The notes: generated by a model not told the origin, from the letters alone. A stretch of DNA of 5,426 nucleotides from JBECKR01 sp040235415 (GCA_040235415.1 JBECKR010000034.1:1-5426), one strand, 5' to 3'; shown: positions 1 to 5,426, counted from the stretch's first letter. Translations and numbers: made by a program.

Positions 1-415
1 CCGCGTCGAGCCGGTAGGTCCCGTCGGGCACGGGGGCGCCGGTCGCGTCGCGACCGGCCCAGACACCGACGCACGGTTCGCCGTCGACGTACGGCGAGTC
101 GAACGCCGGCTCCGCCGCGACGGCGCCGGCCGCGTCGCGCAGCGCGACGCTCCAGCGCACGCGCCAGTCGCGCGTGTCGGCCTTCGGCGCCCGCTGCGGA
201 ACGGCGGCGAGGCCTCCGATCTCGCGGACCTCGAGGCGCAGGACGAACCGAGTCTCGCCGATCGCGCCCGAGCTCTCGCCGGCCGAGATCGCGGTAGGGT
301 CGGCGCCGAGCGACGTGACGCGGACGTGCTGGCCGGCGCGCGTCGCGGGCGGGCCGGCGATCGCGGCCGCCACGACCGCCGCCGCGATCAGGAACTTCCT
401 CGTGAGCTCTCCCAT
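1..415 (-). CDS. Secreted protein with FlgD-like Ig motif (C-terminus cut by window edge)
   Basis: The frame is open from an ATG at 415-413 to the left edge and gives 138 residues. Residues 1-27 look like a Sec signal peptide: positive residues R6 and K7, an Ala/Val/Ile-rich core at about 8-20, then a Pro-Gly turn and probable cleavage after A27 (TRA before GQ). The mature part is beta-strand-like, with alternating hydrophobic residues (RFVLRLEVREI, WRVRWSVALRD). At 119-136 it reads WAGRDATGAPVPDGTYRL, which matches the W-x-G-x-D-x-x-G-x-x-V-P-x-G-x-Y pattern of the FlgD Ig-like domain, a beta-sandwich common in secreted and surface proteins of Gram-negative bacteria. The start is supported by a GGAGG 6 nt upstream. 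It is transcribed divergently from the glycosyltransferase gene. The specific role is unknown, since most of the protein may lie outside the window. The gene call is firm and the domain name is inferred from the motif only. Confidence 0.8.
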   Translation of the reverse strand, partial: MGELTRKFLIAAAVVAAAIAGPPATRAGQHVRVTSLGADPTAISAGESSGAIGETRFVLRLEVREIGGLAAVPQRAPKADTRDWRVRWSVALRDAAGAVAAEPAFDSPYVDGEPCVGVWAGRDATGAPVPDGTYRLDA

Positions 416-421
416 CGTGGG

Positions 422-426
422 CCTCC
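422..426 (-). promoter_or_regulatory. Shine-Dalgarno of the secreted-protein gene
   Basis: The minus strand reads GGAGG here, followed by 6 nt and then the ATG at 415-413. Sequence and spacing are both good. This site decides the start of the partial gene at the left edge. Confidence 0.7.
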
Positions 427-481
427 GGAGGACCCGATTCGTAACCTCGCTCACGATCTCGTCACTCCGGAAGCGACTCGC

Positions 482-497
482 CGCGCCGTACGGCGCG
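482..497. repeat. Perfect 16-bp palindrome CGCGCCGTACGGCGCG
   Basis: All eight base pairs match around the centre between 489 and 490, with no spacer. It lies in the divergent intergenic region, 67 bp upstream of the minus-strand start codon, where a dimeric regulator's operator could sit. Short GC-rich palindromes also arise by chance in DNA of this composition, so a regulatory role is inference. Confidence 0.4.
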
Positions 498-642
498 AGG
501 TCGCATGGCGCGGAACCCGTGACGCCGCCTGCGCTTGCAGAGGACGTCGGCATCTTCCGGGGTCCGTGGTCCGGGCTGTCCGGATCGTCGGCGTCGCGGC
601 CCGACGGCCGCGAGAGGCGTTACGGAATCGCGGCCTCATAGT

Positions 643-659
643 CGATCTCATCGAGATCG
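643..659. repeat. Inverted repeat CGATCTC-ATC-GAGATCG
   Basis: Two 7-nt arms (643-649 and 653-659) are perfectly complementary around a 3-nt centre. The repeat lies about 57 bp upstream of the GTG start of the glycosyltransferase and about 40 bp upstream of its candidate -10 element, so it could be an operator for a dimeric regulator. A transcript hairpin is also possible, but no U-run follows, which argues against an intrinsic terminator. Confidence 0.35.
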
Positions 660-697
660 GATATGTTGCAAGACGAGTTCCATCTTGGCGCCCATCC

Positions 698-715
698 GCG
701 GTACGCTCCCCGCTC
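698..715 (+). promoter_or_regulatory. Candidate -10 promoter block of the glycosyltransferase gene
   Basis: The block begins GCGGTACGCTCCCC and contains TACGCT (702-707), which fits the TAnnnT core of a sigma-70-type -10 element. A near copy of the block precedes the thioredoxin gene (1768-1788): with no gaps, 16 of 21 positions are identical over 698-718. A start 7-9 nt after the -10 would fall on 714-716, essentially on the GTG codon, so the mRNA may be leaderless. No good -35 is seen at the right distance; TTCCAT at 678-683 is poor. Confidence 0.4.
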
Positions 716-1729
716 GTGACCCCCCGTGCGCCCCGAGTCTCGGTCGTCGTTCCGGCCCGCGACGCGGCCTCGACCGTCGTCGCCTGTCTCGAGAGCGTGC
801 GCCGCCAGAGCGAGGCCGCGTTCGAGTGCATCGTGGTCGACGACGGCTCGAGCGACGCGACCGCGGAGCTCGGCGAGCGGATCGCCCGAGGGGATTCGAG
901 GTTTCGGGCGTTCCGCGAGCCGCACCGCGGACTCGTCGCGGCCCTTTCGACGGGAATCGCGCACTGCCGCGCCGAGATCGTGGCGCGGATGGACGCCGAC
1001 GACGTCATGCATCGCGACCGCCTGCGACTCCAGCTCGCCGAGCTCGCCGGCGATCGATCGCTCGACGCGGTGGGATGCCACGTGCGGCTGTTCCCGAGGT
1101 CCCGGCTCGGACGCGGCATGCGTGCGTACGAGCGCTGGCTGAACGGCCTCGACTCCCCCGAGGCGATCTCGCGCGACCGCTTCGTCGAGTGCCCGGTCGC
1201 GCACCCCGCCCTCGCGATCCGCACCGCCACGCTCCGGCGGCTCGGCTACCGTGACCGCGGTTGGCCGGAAGACTACGACCTGGTGCTGCGGCTGCTCGCC
1301 GAGGGCGGACGGATCGGCGTCGTGCCCCGGCGCCTGCTGTCGTGGCGCCACGGGCCGCAGCGGATGTCCCGCACCGATCCGCGCTATGCCGTCGCGCGGT
1401 TCACGGCATGCAAGGCGGCGTTCCTCGCGGAGGGGTTCCTGCGCGGGCGGCCGCGGTACACCCTGTGGGGATACGGTCACACCGGTCGGGCCCTGCGACG
1501 GGCCCTCGCCGCCCTCGGCGCCACGGCGTCGTCGATCGTCGAGGTCCACCCCGGCCGGATCGGACGCGACCTCGCGGGCGCGCCCGCGATCGCCCCCGAC
1601 GGCGTCGACCCGCGGCGCCACGCCCCGCTCGTGGTGTCGGTCGCGGGCGCGCGTCCGCGCTCGGAGATCCGCGCGTTCCTCGCGGCGCGCGGATTCACGG
1701 AGCTCCGCGACTTCGTTTGCGCCGCCTGA
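716..1729 (+). CDS. Family 2 (GT-A) glycosyltransferase with C-terminal GxGxxG domain
   Basis: This 337-residue protein probably transfers a sugar from a nucleotide-sugar donor to a cell-surface glycan or lipid-linked acceptor at the cytoplasmic side of the membrane. The GT-A fold is clear: VSVVVPARD at 8-16, VVDDGSSD at 40-47 (donor binding), RMDADD at 91-96 with the metal-binding DxD, HPALAIR at 163-169, and WPEDYDLVLRL at 183-193 with the E185-D186 pair where the catalytic base lies in this family. From about 248, an extra segment of about 90 residues starts with LWGYGHTGRAL, a GxGxxG turn (252-257) after a short strand, and ends VVSVAGARPRSEIRAFLAARG...DFVCAA, like a small Rossmann-type domain. 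No membrane segment is seen. The frame stays open upstream, but GTG 716 is the only start that puts VSVVVP near the N-terminus. No Shine-Dalgarno precedes it. Acceptor and donor are unknown. Confidence 0.9.
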   Translation: MTPRAPRVSVVVPARDAASTVVACLESVRRQSEAAFECIVVDDGSSDATAELGERIARGDSRFRAFREPHRGLVAALSTGIAHCRAEIVARMDADDVMHRDRLRLQLAELAGDRSLDAVGCHVRLFPRSRLGRGMRAYERWLNGLDSPEAISRDRFVECPVAHPALAIRTATLRRLGYRDRGWPEDYDLVLRLLAEGGRIGVVPRRLLSWRHGPQRMSRTDPRYAVARFTACKAAFLAEGFLRGRPRYTLWGYGHTGRALRRALAALGATASSIVEVHPGRIGRDLAGAPAIAPDGVDPRRHAPLVVSVAGARPRSEIRAFLAARGFTELRDFVCAA

Positions 1730-1747
1730 TCCCGCGCCGGATCCGAC

Positions 1748-1777
1748 TGGACGCGTGCCGGGATGGGGCGGTAGATT
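1748..1777 (+). promoter_or_regulatory. Candidate sigma-70-type promoter of the thioredoxin gene
   Basis: TGGACG (1748-1753) and TAGATT (1772-1777) are 18 nt apart, and each matches 4 of 6 consensus bases. The -10 lies in a block (GCGGTAGATTCCCC from 1768) that resembles the one before the glycosyltransferase. Transcription starting near 1784-1786 would leave a leader of about 25 nt with the Shine-Dalgarno. The 79-nt gap after the glycosyltransferase holds no terminator, so read-through is also possible. Confidence 0.4.
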
Positions 1778-1797
1778 CCCCCGTCGTGCCGTGCGAC

Positions 1798-1805
1798 GAG
1801 GAGGA
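1798..1805 (+). promoter_or_regulatory. Strong Shine-Dalgarno GAGGAGGA
   Basis: AGGAGG at 1799-1804 lies 4 nt before ATG 1809. It fixes the start of the thioredoxin-like gene, although its frame is open for more than 500 nt upstream. The spacing is slightly short but the complementarity is full. Confidence 0.75.
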
Positions 1806-1808
1806 ATC

Positions 1809-2567
1809 ATGAGCCGCCTTCGTATCGTGCCGTTCGTTCTCGTGCTGCTGCTCCCGGGCCTGGCCCTGGCGGGCAAGAAGGAAGACGAGCGCATCGCCGA
1901 GCTCGAGGCCCGCGTGGCCGCTCTCGAGAAGACCGTGGCCGCCATGGACGGGGTCGTGCAGCAGAAGGTCGACGCGGCGATCGCGGAGCTCGCGCAGCGG
2001 GACCAGCGCGCCGCCCAGCTCGCGCAGCAGATCAGCATCACGGCCAACCGCGGCGACCAGGCGAAGGCGCGCGCCCTGCTCGACGAGTTCGAGAAGAAGT
2101 ACGCCGGGACCGACGCAGACAAGCGCCTGGCGTCGCTCAAGGCCGAGCTCGAGGTCGTCGGGAAGTCCGCGCCGGCGCAGTTCGCGGTCGAGAAGTGGTA
2201 TCAGGGCGCCGACGCGTTCTCCGGCATCGACGGCCCCGGCACGAGCCTTCTCGTGTTCTTCGAGGAGTGGTGTCCGCACTGCAAGCGCGAGGTCCCGAAG
2301 ATCGAGTCGACGTTCGAGAAGTTCAAGGACCGCGGCCTCAAGGTCGTCGCGCTGACGAAGGTGACGCGCGGCGCGACCGACGAGAAGGTCGAGAGCTTCA
2401 TCAAGGCGAACAAGCTCGATTTCCCGGTCGCCAAGGAGACCGGCGCGCTCTCGAGCTACTTCGGCGTCAGCGGCATCCCGGCCGCGGCGGTCGTCAAGGA
2501 CGGCAAGGTCGTGTGGCGCGGCCATCCCGCGCGGCTCACGGACGGCATGATCGAGTCCTGGCTCTAG
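1809..2567 (+). CDS. Secreted coiled-coil thioredoxin-fold protein (TlpA/redoxin-like, CPHC)
   Basis: This 252-residue protein is probably a periplasmic thiol-disulfide oxidoreductase. Residues 1-21 form a signal peptide (SRLR, then a Val/Leu-rich core, ALA before GKK). No Cys follows the cleavage site, so it is not a lipoprotein. Residues 24-75 are heptad-like (RIAELEARVAALEKTVAAM...), a probable coiled coil for oligomerisation. Residues 80-118 form a charged helical linker. The thioredoxin fold runs from about 124 to 252: LLVFFEEWCPHCKREVPKIE with C155 and C158, KVVALTKVT as the next strand, and GIPAAAVVKDGKVVWRGHP with the cis-proline P224. C155 and C158 are the only cysteines. CPHC is the DsbA-type active site, while the layout (EVP after the motif, short fold) is nearer TlpA/ResA. 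Whether it reduces or oxidises its substrates cannot be told. A strong Shine-Dalgarno supports the start. Its stop overlaps the stop of the convergent regulator gene. Confidence 0.9.
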   Translation: MSRLRIVPFVLVLLLPGLALAGKKEDERIAELEARVAALEKTVAAMDGVVQQKVDAAIAELAQRDQRAAQLAQQISITANRGDQAKARALLDEFEKKYAGTDADKRLASLKAELEVVGKSAPAQFAVEKWYQGADAFSGIDGPGTSLLVFFEEWCPHCKREVPKIESTFEKFKDRGLKVVALTKVTRGATDEKVESFIKANKLDFPVAKETGALSSYFGVSGIPAAAVVKDGKVVWRGHPARLTDGMIESWL

Positions 2568-3916
2568 CCCGTCGCCGGCTTCTCGATCCCGAGCGCGCGG
2601 ACCTTCTTGTACAGGTGGCTGCGCTCGAGCCCGAGCTCGCGCGCCGTCGCGGCCATCCGCCAGCCGTTGCGCTCGAGGGCCGCGCGCACGACGCGCCGCT
2701 CGACGTCCTCCATGACGTCGCGGAGCGCGCGGCCGTCCGTGGCCGGCGCGGCGGCCGCCTCCGGGAGTGCATCTTCGACGTCGGCGACGTCGATGTCGTC
2801 GCCGCGCGCCAGGATCACGAGCCGCTCGACGAGATTCCGGAGCTCTCGGACGTTGCCCGGGAACGGGTGGCGCGAGAGTCGCTCGACGGCCGCCGCCGTG
2901 ATCCGGCGGGGACGGAGGTTGTTGCGCTCGGAGGCCGAGCGCACGAAGTGCGCGACGAGCGCGGGGATGTCCTCGCGGCGCTCCCGCAGCGGTGGCACGT
3001 CGAGCGTCACGACCTTCAGGCGGTAGTACAGATCCTCGCGGAATCGTCCCCCGGCGACCGCCGCGTCGAGGTCTTGATTGGTCGCCGCGACGACCCGGAC
3101 GTCGACCTCGACCTCGCGGTCGGAGCCGACCGGCTCGACCGCTCCCGCCTCGAGCGCGCGCAGGATCTTCGGCTGCAGCTCCTGCGGGATTTCGCCGACC
3201 TCGTCGAGGAACAGGGTTCCCCCGTCCGCGCGGACGAACTTCCCGCGGCGCCGCGTCGTCGCCCCGGTGAACGCGCCGCGCTCGTGGCCGAACAGCTCCG
3301 ACTCGAACAGCTCCCGGGGGATCGCGGCGCAGTTGACGCTGACGAACGGCCGCGCGGCCCGCGGCGAGTGGCGGTGGATCGCGCGGGCGACGAGCTCTTT
3401 GCCGGTGCCGTTCTCCCCCGTGACCAGCACCCGCGCCTGCGTCGGCGCGACGCGCCGGATCCGCTCGTAGAGCCGCTGCATCGGCTCGGATCCCCCGATC
3501 ATGTCGAACTCGCCCTCGACCCTCGCCCGCAACTCGCGGTTCTCCTCCTCGAGCGAGGCCTGGCGCAGGGCGTTCCGTGCCGAGAGCAGAATCTTCTCGG
3601 CATGCGGCGGCTTCTCGACGAAGTCGAAGGCGCCGAGCCGGACCGCCTCGACGGCGCGCTCGATCGTGCCGTGCGCCGTCAGGATCATCACCGGCACGTC
3701 GGATCCGCGCCGGCGGATCTCCCGCAGGGTCTCCATGCCGTCGCGGCGGGGCATCTGGAGATCGAGGATGACGAGGTCGGGGGCGTGACGCTCGAGAAGC
3801 TCGAGCGCGGCCTCGCCGTCCTCCGCGGTCACCGCCCGGAAGCCCTCGAGCTGCAGCGCCGTCGCGAGGCTCGTGCGGATGTTGCGCTCGTCGTCGGCGA
3901 TCAGGACGGTGGGCAT
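2564..3916 (-). CDS. Sigma-54-dependent response regulator, NtrC/NtrX type
   Basis: This complete 450-residue cytoplasmic protein should, when phosphorylated by the adjacent kinase, use ATP to remodel RNA polymerase-sigma-54 at its target promoters. The receiver domain (1-120) has the acidic pair D8-D9, phospho-acceptor D52 in VILDLQMP, T80 and K102. The AAA+ domain (about 138-372) has Walker A GENGTGKE (167-174), the sigma-54-contacting loop GAFTGA (214-219) intact, Walker B GGTLFLDE (232-239), a conserved FREDLYYRL (292-300) and sensor II FPGNVRELRN (352-361). The C-terminal Fis-type helix-turn-helix (about 400-444) ends in LERSHLYKKVRALGI, as in NtrX-like regulators. All key residues are present and the length is usual for the family. 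The start is fixed by a strong Shine-Dalgarno. The gene overlaps the kinase by 16 nt and the convergent thioredoxin gene by 4 nt. NtrX is the best family guess because of the partner kinase; the regulon is unknown. Confidence 0.95.
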   Translation of the reverse strand: MPTVLIADDERNIRTSLATALQLEGFRAVTAEDGEAALELLERHAPDLVILDLQMPRRDGMETLREIRRRGSDVPVMILTAHGTIERAVEAVRLGAFDFVEKPPHAEKILLSARNALRQASLEEENRELRARVEGEFDMIGGSEPMQRLYERIRRVAPTQARVLVTGENGTGKELVARAIHRHSPRAARPFVSVNCAAIPRELFESELFGHERGAFTGATTRRRGKFVRADGGTLFLDEVGEIPQELQPKILRALEAGAVEPVGSDREVEVDVRVVAATNQDLDAAVAGGRFREDLYYRLKVVTLDVPPLRERREDIPALVAHFVRSASERNNLRPRRITAAAVERLSRHPFPGNVRELRNLVERLVILARGDDIDVADVEDALPEAAAAPATDGRALRDVMEDVERRVVRAALERNGWRMAATARELGLERSHLYKKVRALGIEKPATG

Positions 3917-5426
3917 GGCGCCTCCTCCTCGCGGGTCTCCCGGCGCAGCGGCAGCCGAACGGTCACTTCCGCGCCTCCCCCCGGGACGTTCGCGGCCGCC
4001 ACCAGGCCGCCGTGGTCGCTGACGACGCGCTCGACGATCGCCATCCCGAGCCCGCTTCCGCCGGGCTTGGTGGTGAAGTACGGCTCGAACACCCGCTCGA
4101 GGGCATCTTGAGGGAATCCCGGTCCCCCGTCCAGGATCCGGACGACGGCGAACCGCCCGTCGTTCGCCGTCGCGACCCGGACCCGTCCTCCGCCGGGCAT
4201 CGCCTCGATCGCGTTCGCGACCAGGTTGCGCAGCGCGAGCGCGATCAGGTCGCGGTCGAGCGCGAGCGGCGGAAGATCCGCGGCGCGGACGCGCTCGATC
4301 GTCACGCCGGGGGTCGACCCGTGGAGCGCGAGCACGCCGTCGACAACGTCCTCGAGGTCGGTCGGACGCGGGCGAGGCTGCGGCAGGCGCGCGTACTCCG
4401 AGAACTCGTTCACGACCCGCCTGAGGCGCTCGACCTCCTCGAGCACGGCGCGGCTGCCCTCCTCGAACAGTCGATCGAAGCGCTCGGGCGCGCGCGTCCG
4501 AGCCTTGACGAGGTTCTCCATCGTGAGCCGGATCGGCGCGAGCGGGTTCTTGAGCTCGTGGGCGAGGCGGCGGGCGGTCTCACGCCACGCGGCGACCCGC
4601 TCGGCGGCCCGGAGACGCTCGCGCTCGAGGTCGAGCTCGCGCCGCAGGCCCGAGATCGCCGCGGCGAGCGGGCCGAACGCGTCGCCGGAGCGCTCCAGAA
4701 AACCGAAGTCCGCCTCGCCCGAGGCCGCCGCCTCGATCGCACGCGTGAAACGCTCGACCGGACGGAGCGCGCGTCCCGCGACCGCCGTCCCGACACCGAG
4801 CGCGACGACGGCGGCGAGCCCGAGCAGGACGAGCGCGCCCGCACCGCGGCCGCCGGCGAGGACGCGCTCGGCGAGCACGAGTCTCGCGACGGGCTCGTGC
4901 CCCGGTCCGGCGATCGGGACCTCGACCCGCACCCGGGCGATCTCCCCCGCGGTCTCGCCGTAGGACGCCACGACGCGGCCGTCCTCGCCGAGAATCGCGA
5001 CGCCTTCGGCCAACCGCGCGAAAGGCGGCGGCACGGCGCCGTCGAGGAACGTTCCCGCGATCACGGCGGACCCGTCGGGCTCGAGGCGCTTGACGGCGAG
5101 CGCGAGCCGCGTGCCGAGCGGCGCGGCGACCTCCGCGGCGAACGGTCCGCCCGCAGGCCACGCAGCCTCGGCCGGGGCCGGGGTCCCCACGCGCTCCGGC
5201 CAGTGCAGCGAAACGAGAACCCGCCCGTCGGGGGCCAGCCGGTCGAACAGGTCGAGGCCGAGCGCCGCCGCGGGCGCGGCTCCGAACGCCGCGGCGCCGC
5301 GATGAAGACGCGCCCCCTCGTCCGCGATCGCTCCCGCGGCCCGGGCCGCGAGCGACGCCCGGAGTGCATCCGCCCGGGACCGCGAGGCGCGCGAAGCGTC
5401 GAGCGCGAGAGCGAGGACCGCGGCGA
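3901..5426 (-). CDS. NtrY-like membrane sensor histidine kinase (N-terminus cut by window edge)
   Basis: The frame is open from the right edge to a TGA at 3903-3901 and gives 507 residues. Numbering from the codon at 5424, residues 1-10 look like the end of a first membrane helix. About 15-190 form an extracytoplasmic sensor domain (LDLFDRLAPDGRVLVSLHWP; later VAILGEDGRVVASYGE). About 194-217 form a second membrane helix (ALVLLGLAAVVALGVGTAVAG), followed by a HAMP segment (RALRPVERFTRAIEAAASGE). The DHp helix has RRLAHELKNPLAPI with phospho-acceptor H289 (codon 4560-4558), and continues ...VVNEFSEYARLP, as in NtrY. The ATPase domain has the N box (RNLVANAIEAM), G1 DGGPG, F box FEPYFTTK and G2 GGSGLGMAI. 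No PAS domain lies between HAMP and DHp. A GTG at 5190 could pose as a start but lies inside the sensor domain. It forms an operon with the regulator and should phosphorylate it. The signal is unknown. Confidence 0.93.
   Translation of the reverse strand, partial: AAVLALALDASRASRSRADALRASLAARAAGAIADEGARLHRGAAAFGAAPAAALGLDLFDRLAPDGRVLVSLHWPERVGTPAPAEAAWPAGGPFAAEVAAPLGTRLALAVKRLEPDGSAVIAGTFLDGAVPPPFARLAEGVAILGEDGRVVASYGETAGEIARVRVEVPIAGPGHEPVARLVLAERVLAGGRGAGALVLLGLAAVVALGVGTAVAGRALRPVERFTRAIEAAASGEADFGFLERSGDAFGPLAAAISGLRRELDLERERLRAAERVAAWRETARRLAHELKNPLAPIRLTMENLVKARTRAPERFDRLFEEGSRAVLEEVERLRRVVNEFSEYARLPQPRPRPTDLEDVVDGVLALHGSTPGVTIERVRAADLPPLALDRDLIALALRNLVANAIEAMPGGGRVRVATANDGRFAVVRILDGGPGFPQDALERVFEPYFTTKPGGSGLGMAIVERVVSDHGGLVAAANVPGGGAEVTVRLPLRRETREEEAPCPPS
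3921..3930 (-). promoter_or_regulatory. Shine-Dalgarno of the response regulator inside the kinase gene
   Basis: The minus strand reads GAGGAGGAGG, then 4 nt, then the ATG at 3916-3914. The site lies in the last codons of the kinase and encodes part of its Glu-rich tail. It points to translational coupling and roughly matched output of kinase and regulator. Confidence 0.75.

Larger units (their letters stand above)
416..715. other. Divergent intergenic region, no gene found
   Basis: These 300 bases separate two divergently transcribed genes. Frames that cross the region are Arg/Ala-rich translations without family motifs, and I see no tRNA or other RNA gene. It holds a 16-bp perfect palindrome (482-497), an inverted repeat with 7-bp arms (643-659) and a candidate -10 block directly before the glycosyltransferase start (698-715). 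The stretch around 640-690 is less GC-rich than the flanking genes, as expected of a regulatory region. For the minus-strand gene, a weak promoter GTGACG (465-460), 16 nt, TACGAA (443-438) is possible, but it matches consensus poorly. Confidence 0.6.

Noticed and set aside
535..540. TTGCAG as the -12 element of a sigma-54 promoter in the intergenic region
   Set aside because: There is no GG at the fixed distance upstream. The TTGCAA at 666-671 fails for the same reason.
326..715. Upstream extension of the glycosyltransferase frame to an ATG at 326
   Set aside because: It would overlap the start of the divergent secreted-protein gene and add 130 Arg-rich residues without motifs. GTG 716 places VSVVVPARD at the usual distance from the N-terminus.
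1251..1808. Upstream extension of the thioredoxin frame
   Set aside because: It overlaps the glycosyltransferase in another frame, and the ATG at 1809 has a strong Shine-Dalgarno and is followed at once by a signal peptide.
1730..1808. Intrinsic terminator after the glycosyltransferase
   Set aside because: Only short GC-rich palindromes such as GGATCC are present, with no stable hairpin followed by a T-run.
620..2140. Minus-strand open frame of 506 codons opposite the glycosyltransferase and thioredoxin genes
   Set aside because: It crosses two genes and the gap between them on the other strand, shows no motif, and its composition follows from the codon use of the real genes.
2993..2999. 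TGGCACG as the -24 element of a sigma-54 promoter
   Set aside because: No TTGC-type -12 element follows at the required spacing, and the site lies inside the regulator gene.
2195..4111. Plus-strand open frame of 638 codons opposite the response regulator and the end of the kinase
   Set aside because: It lies opposite a regulator with every family motif intact and opposite the kinase tail. Its translation is a low-complexity Arg/Asp/Glu/Leu mix without domain motifs, as expected of an antisense frame in GC-rich DNA.
5188..5190. GTG as the start of the histidine kinase
   Set aside because: The frame stays open to the window edge and encodes plausible sensor sequence (DLFDRLAPDGRVLVSLHWPE). 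Starting here would remove the first membrane helix and half of the sensor.

Overview
The window comes from a very GC-rich bacterial chromosome. Third codon positions are almost all G or C, so long open frames appear on both strands and most of them are shadows. It is probably Gram-negative: there is a sigma-54 activator of the NtrC type, a membrane kinase with an extracytoplasmic sensor, and two secreted proteins, one of them a periplasm-type thioredoxin. This fits Myxococcota or other delta-proteobacterial lines, Acidobacteriota, Eisenbacteria-like and similar groups. The sequence alone does not settle the phylum. There is no mobile element, CRISPR array, tRNA or rRNA.

Layout, left to right. 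Positions 1-415 (minus) hold the N-terminal 138 residues of a secreted protein with a signal peptide and a FlgD-like Ig motif, cut by the left edge. Positions 416-715 are a divergent intergenic region with a perfect 16-bp palindrome and a 7-bp-arm inverted repeat. Positions 716-1729 (plus) encode a family 2 glycosyltransferase with an extra C-terminal domain carrying a GxGxxG motif. Positions 1809-2567 (plus) encode a secreted coiled-coil plus thioredoxin-fold protein with a CPHC active site. Positions 2564-3916 (minus) encode a complete NtrC/NtrX-type sigma-54 response regulator. Positions 3901-5426 (minus) encode its partner NtrY-like histidine kinase, cut by the right edge.

How the genes relate. 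Kinase and regulator form one operon: the reading frames overlap by 16 nt and a strong Shine-Dalgarno for the regulator lies inside the kinase gene. They should form one phosphorelay that drives sigma-54 promoters. No convincing -24/-12 promoter is visible here, so the targets lie elsewhere. The glycosyltransferase and thioredoxin genes run toward this operon, and the thioredoxin and regulator genes share one CTAG as both stop codons. The two plus-strand genes are preceded by closely similar 21-nt blocks (16 of 21 positions identical) that contain a TAnnnT -10 element, so each probably has its own sigma-70-type promoter, and the glycosyltransferase mRNA may be leaderless.

No clearly undescribed multi-gene system is seen. 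The most unusual items are the glycosyltransferase C-terminal domain, the coiled-coil/CPHC thioredoxin, the duplicated promoter block and the shared CTAG stop.
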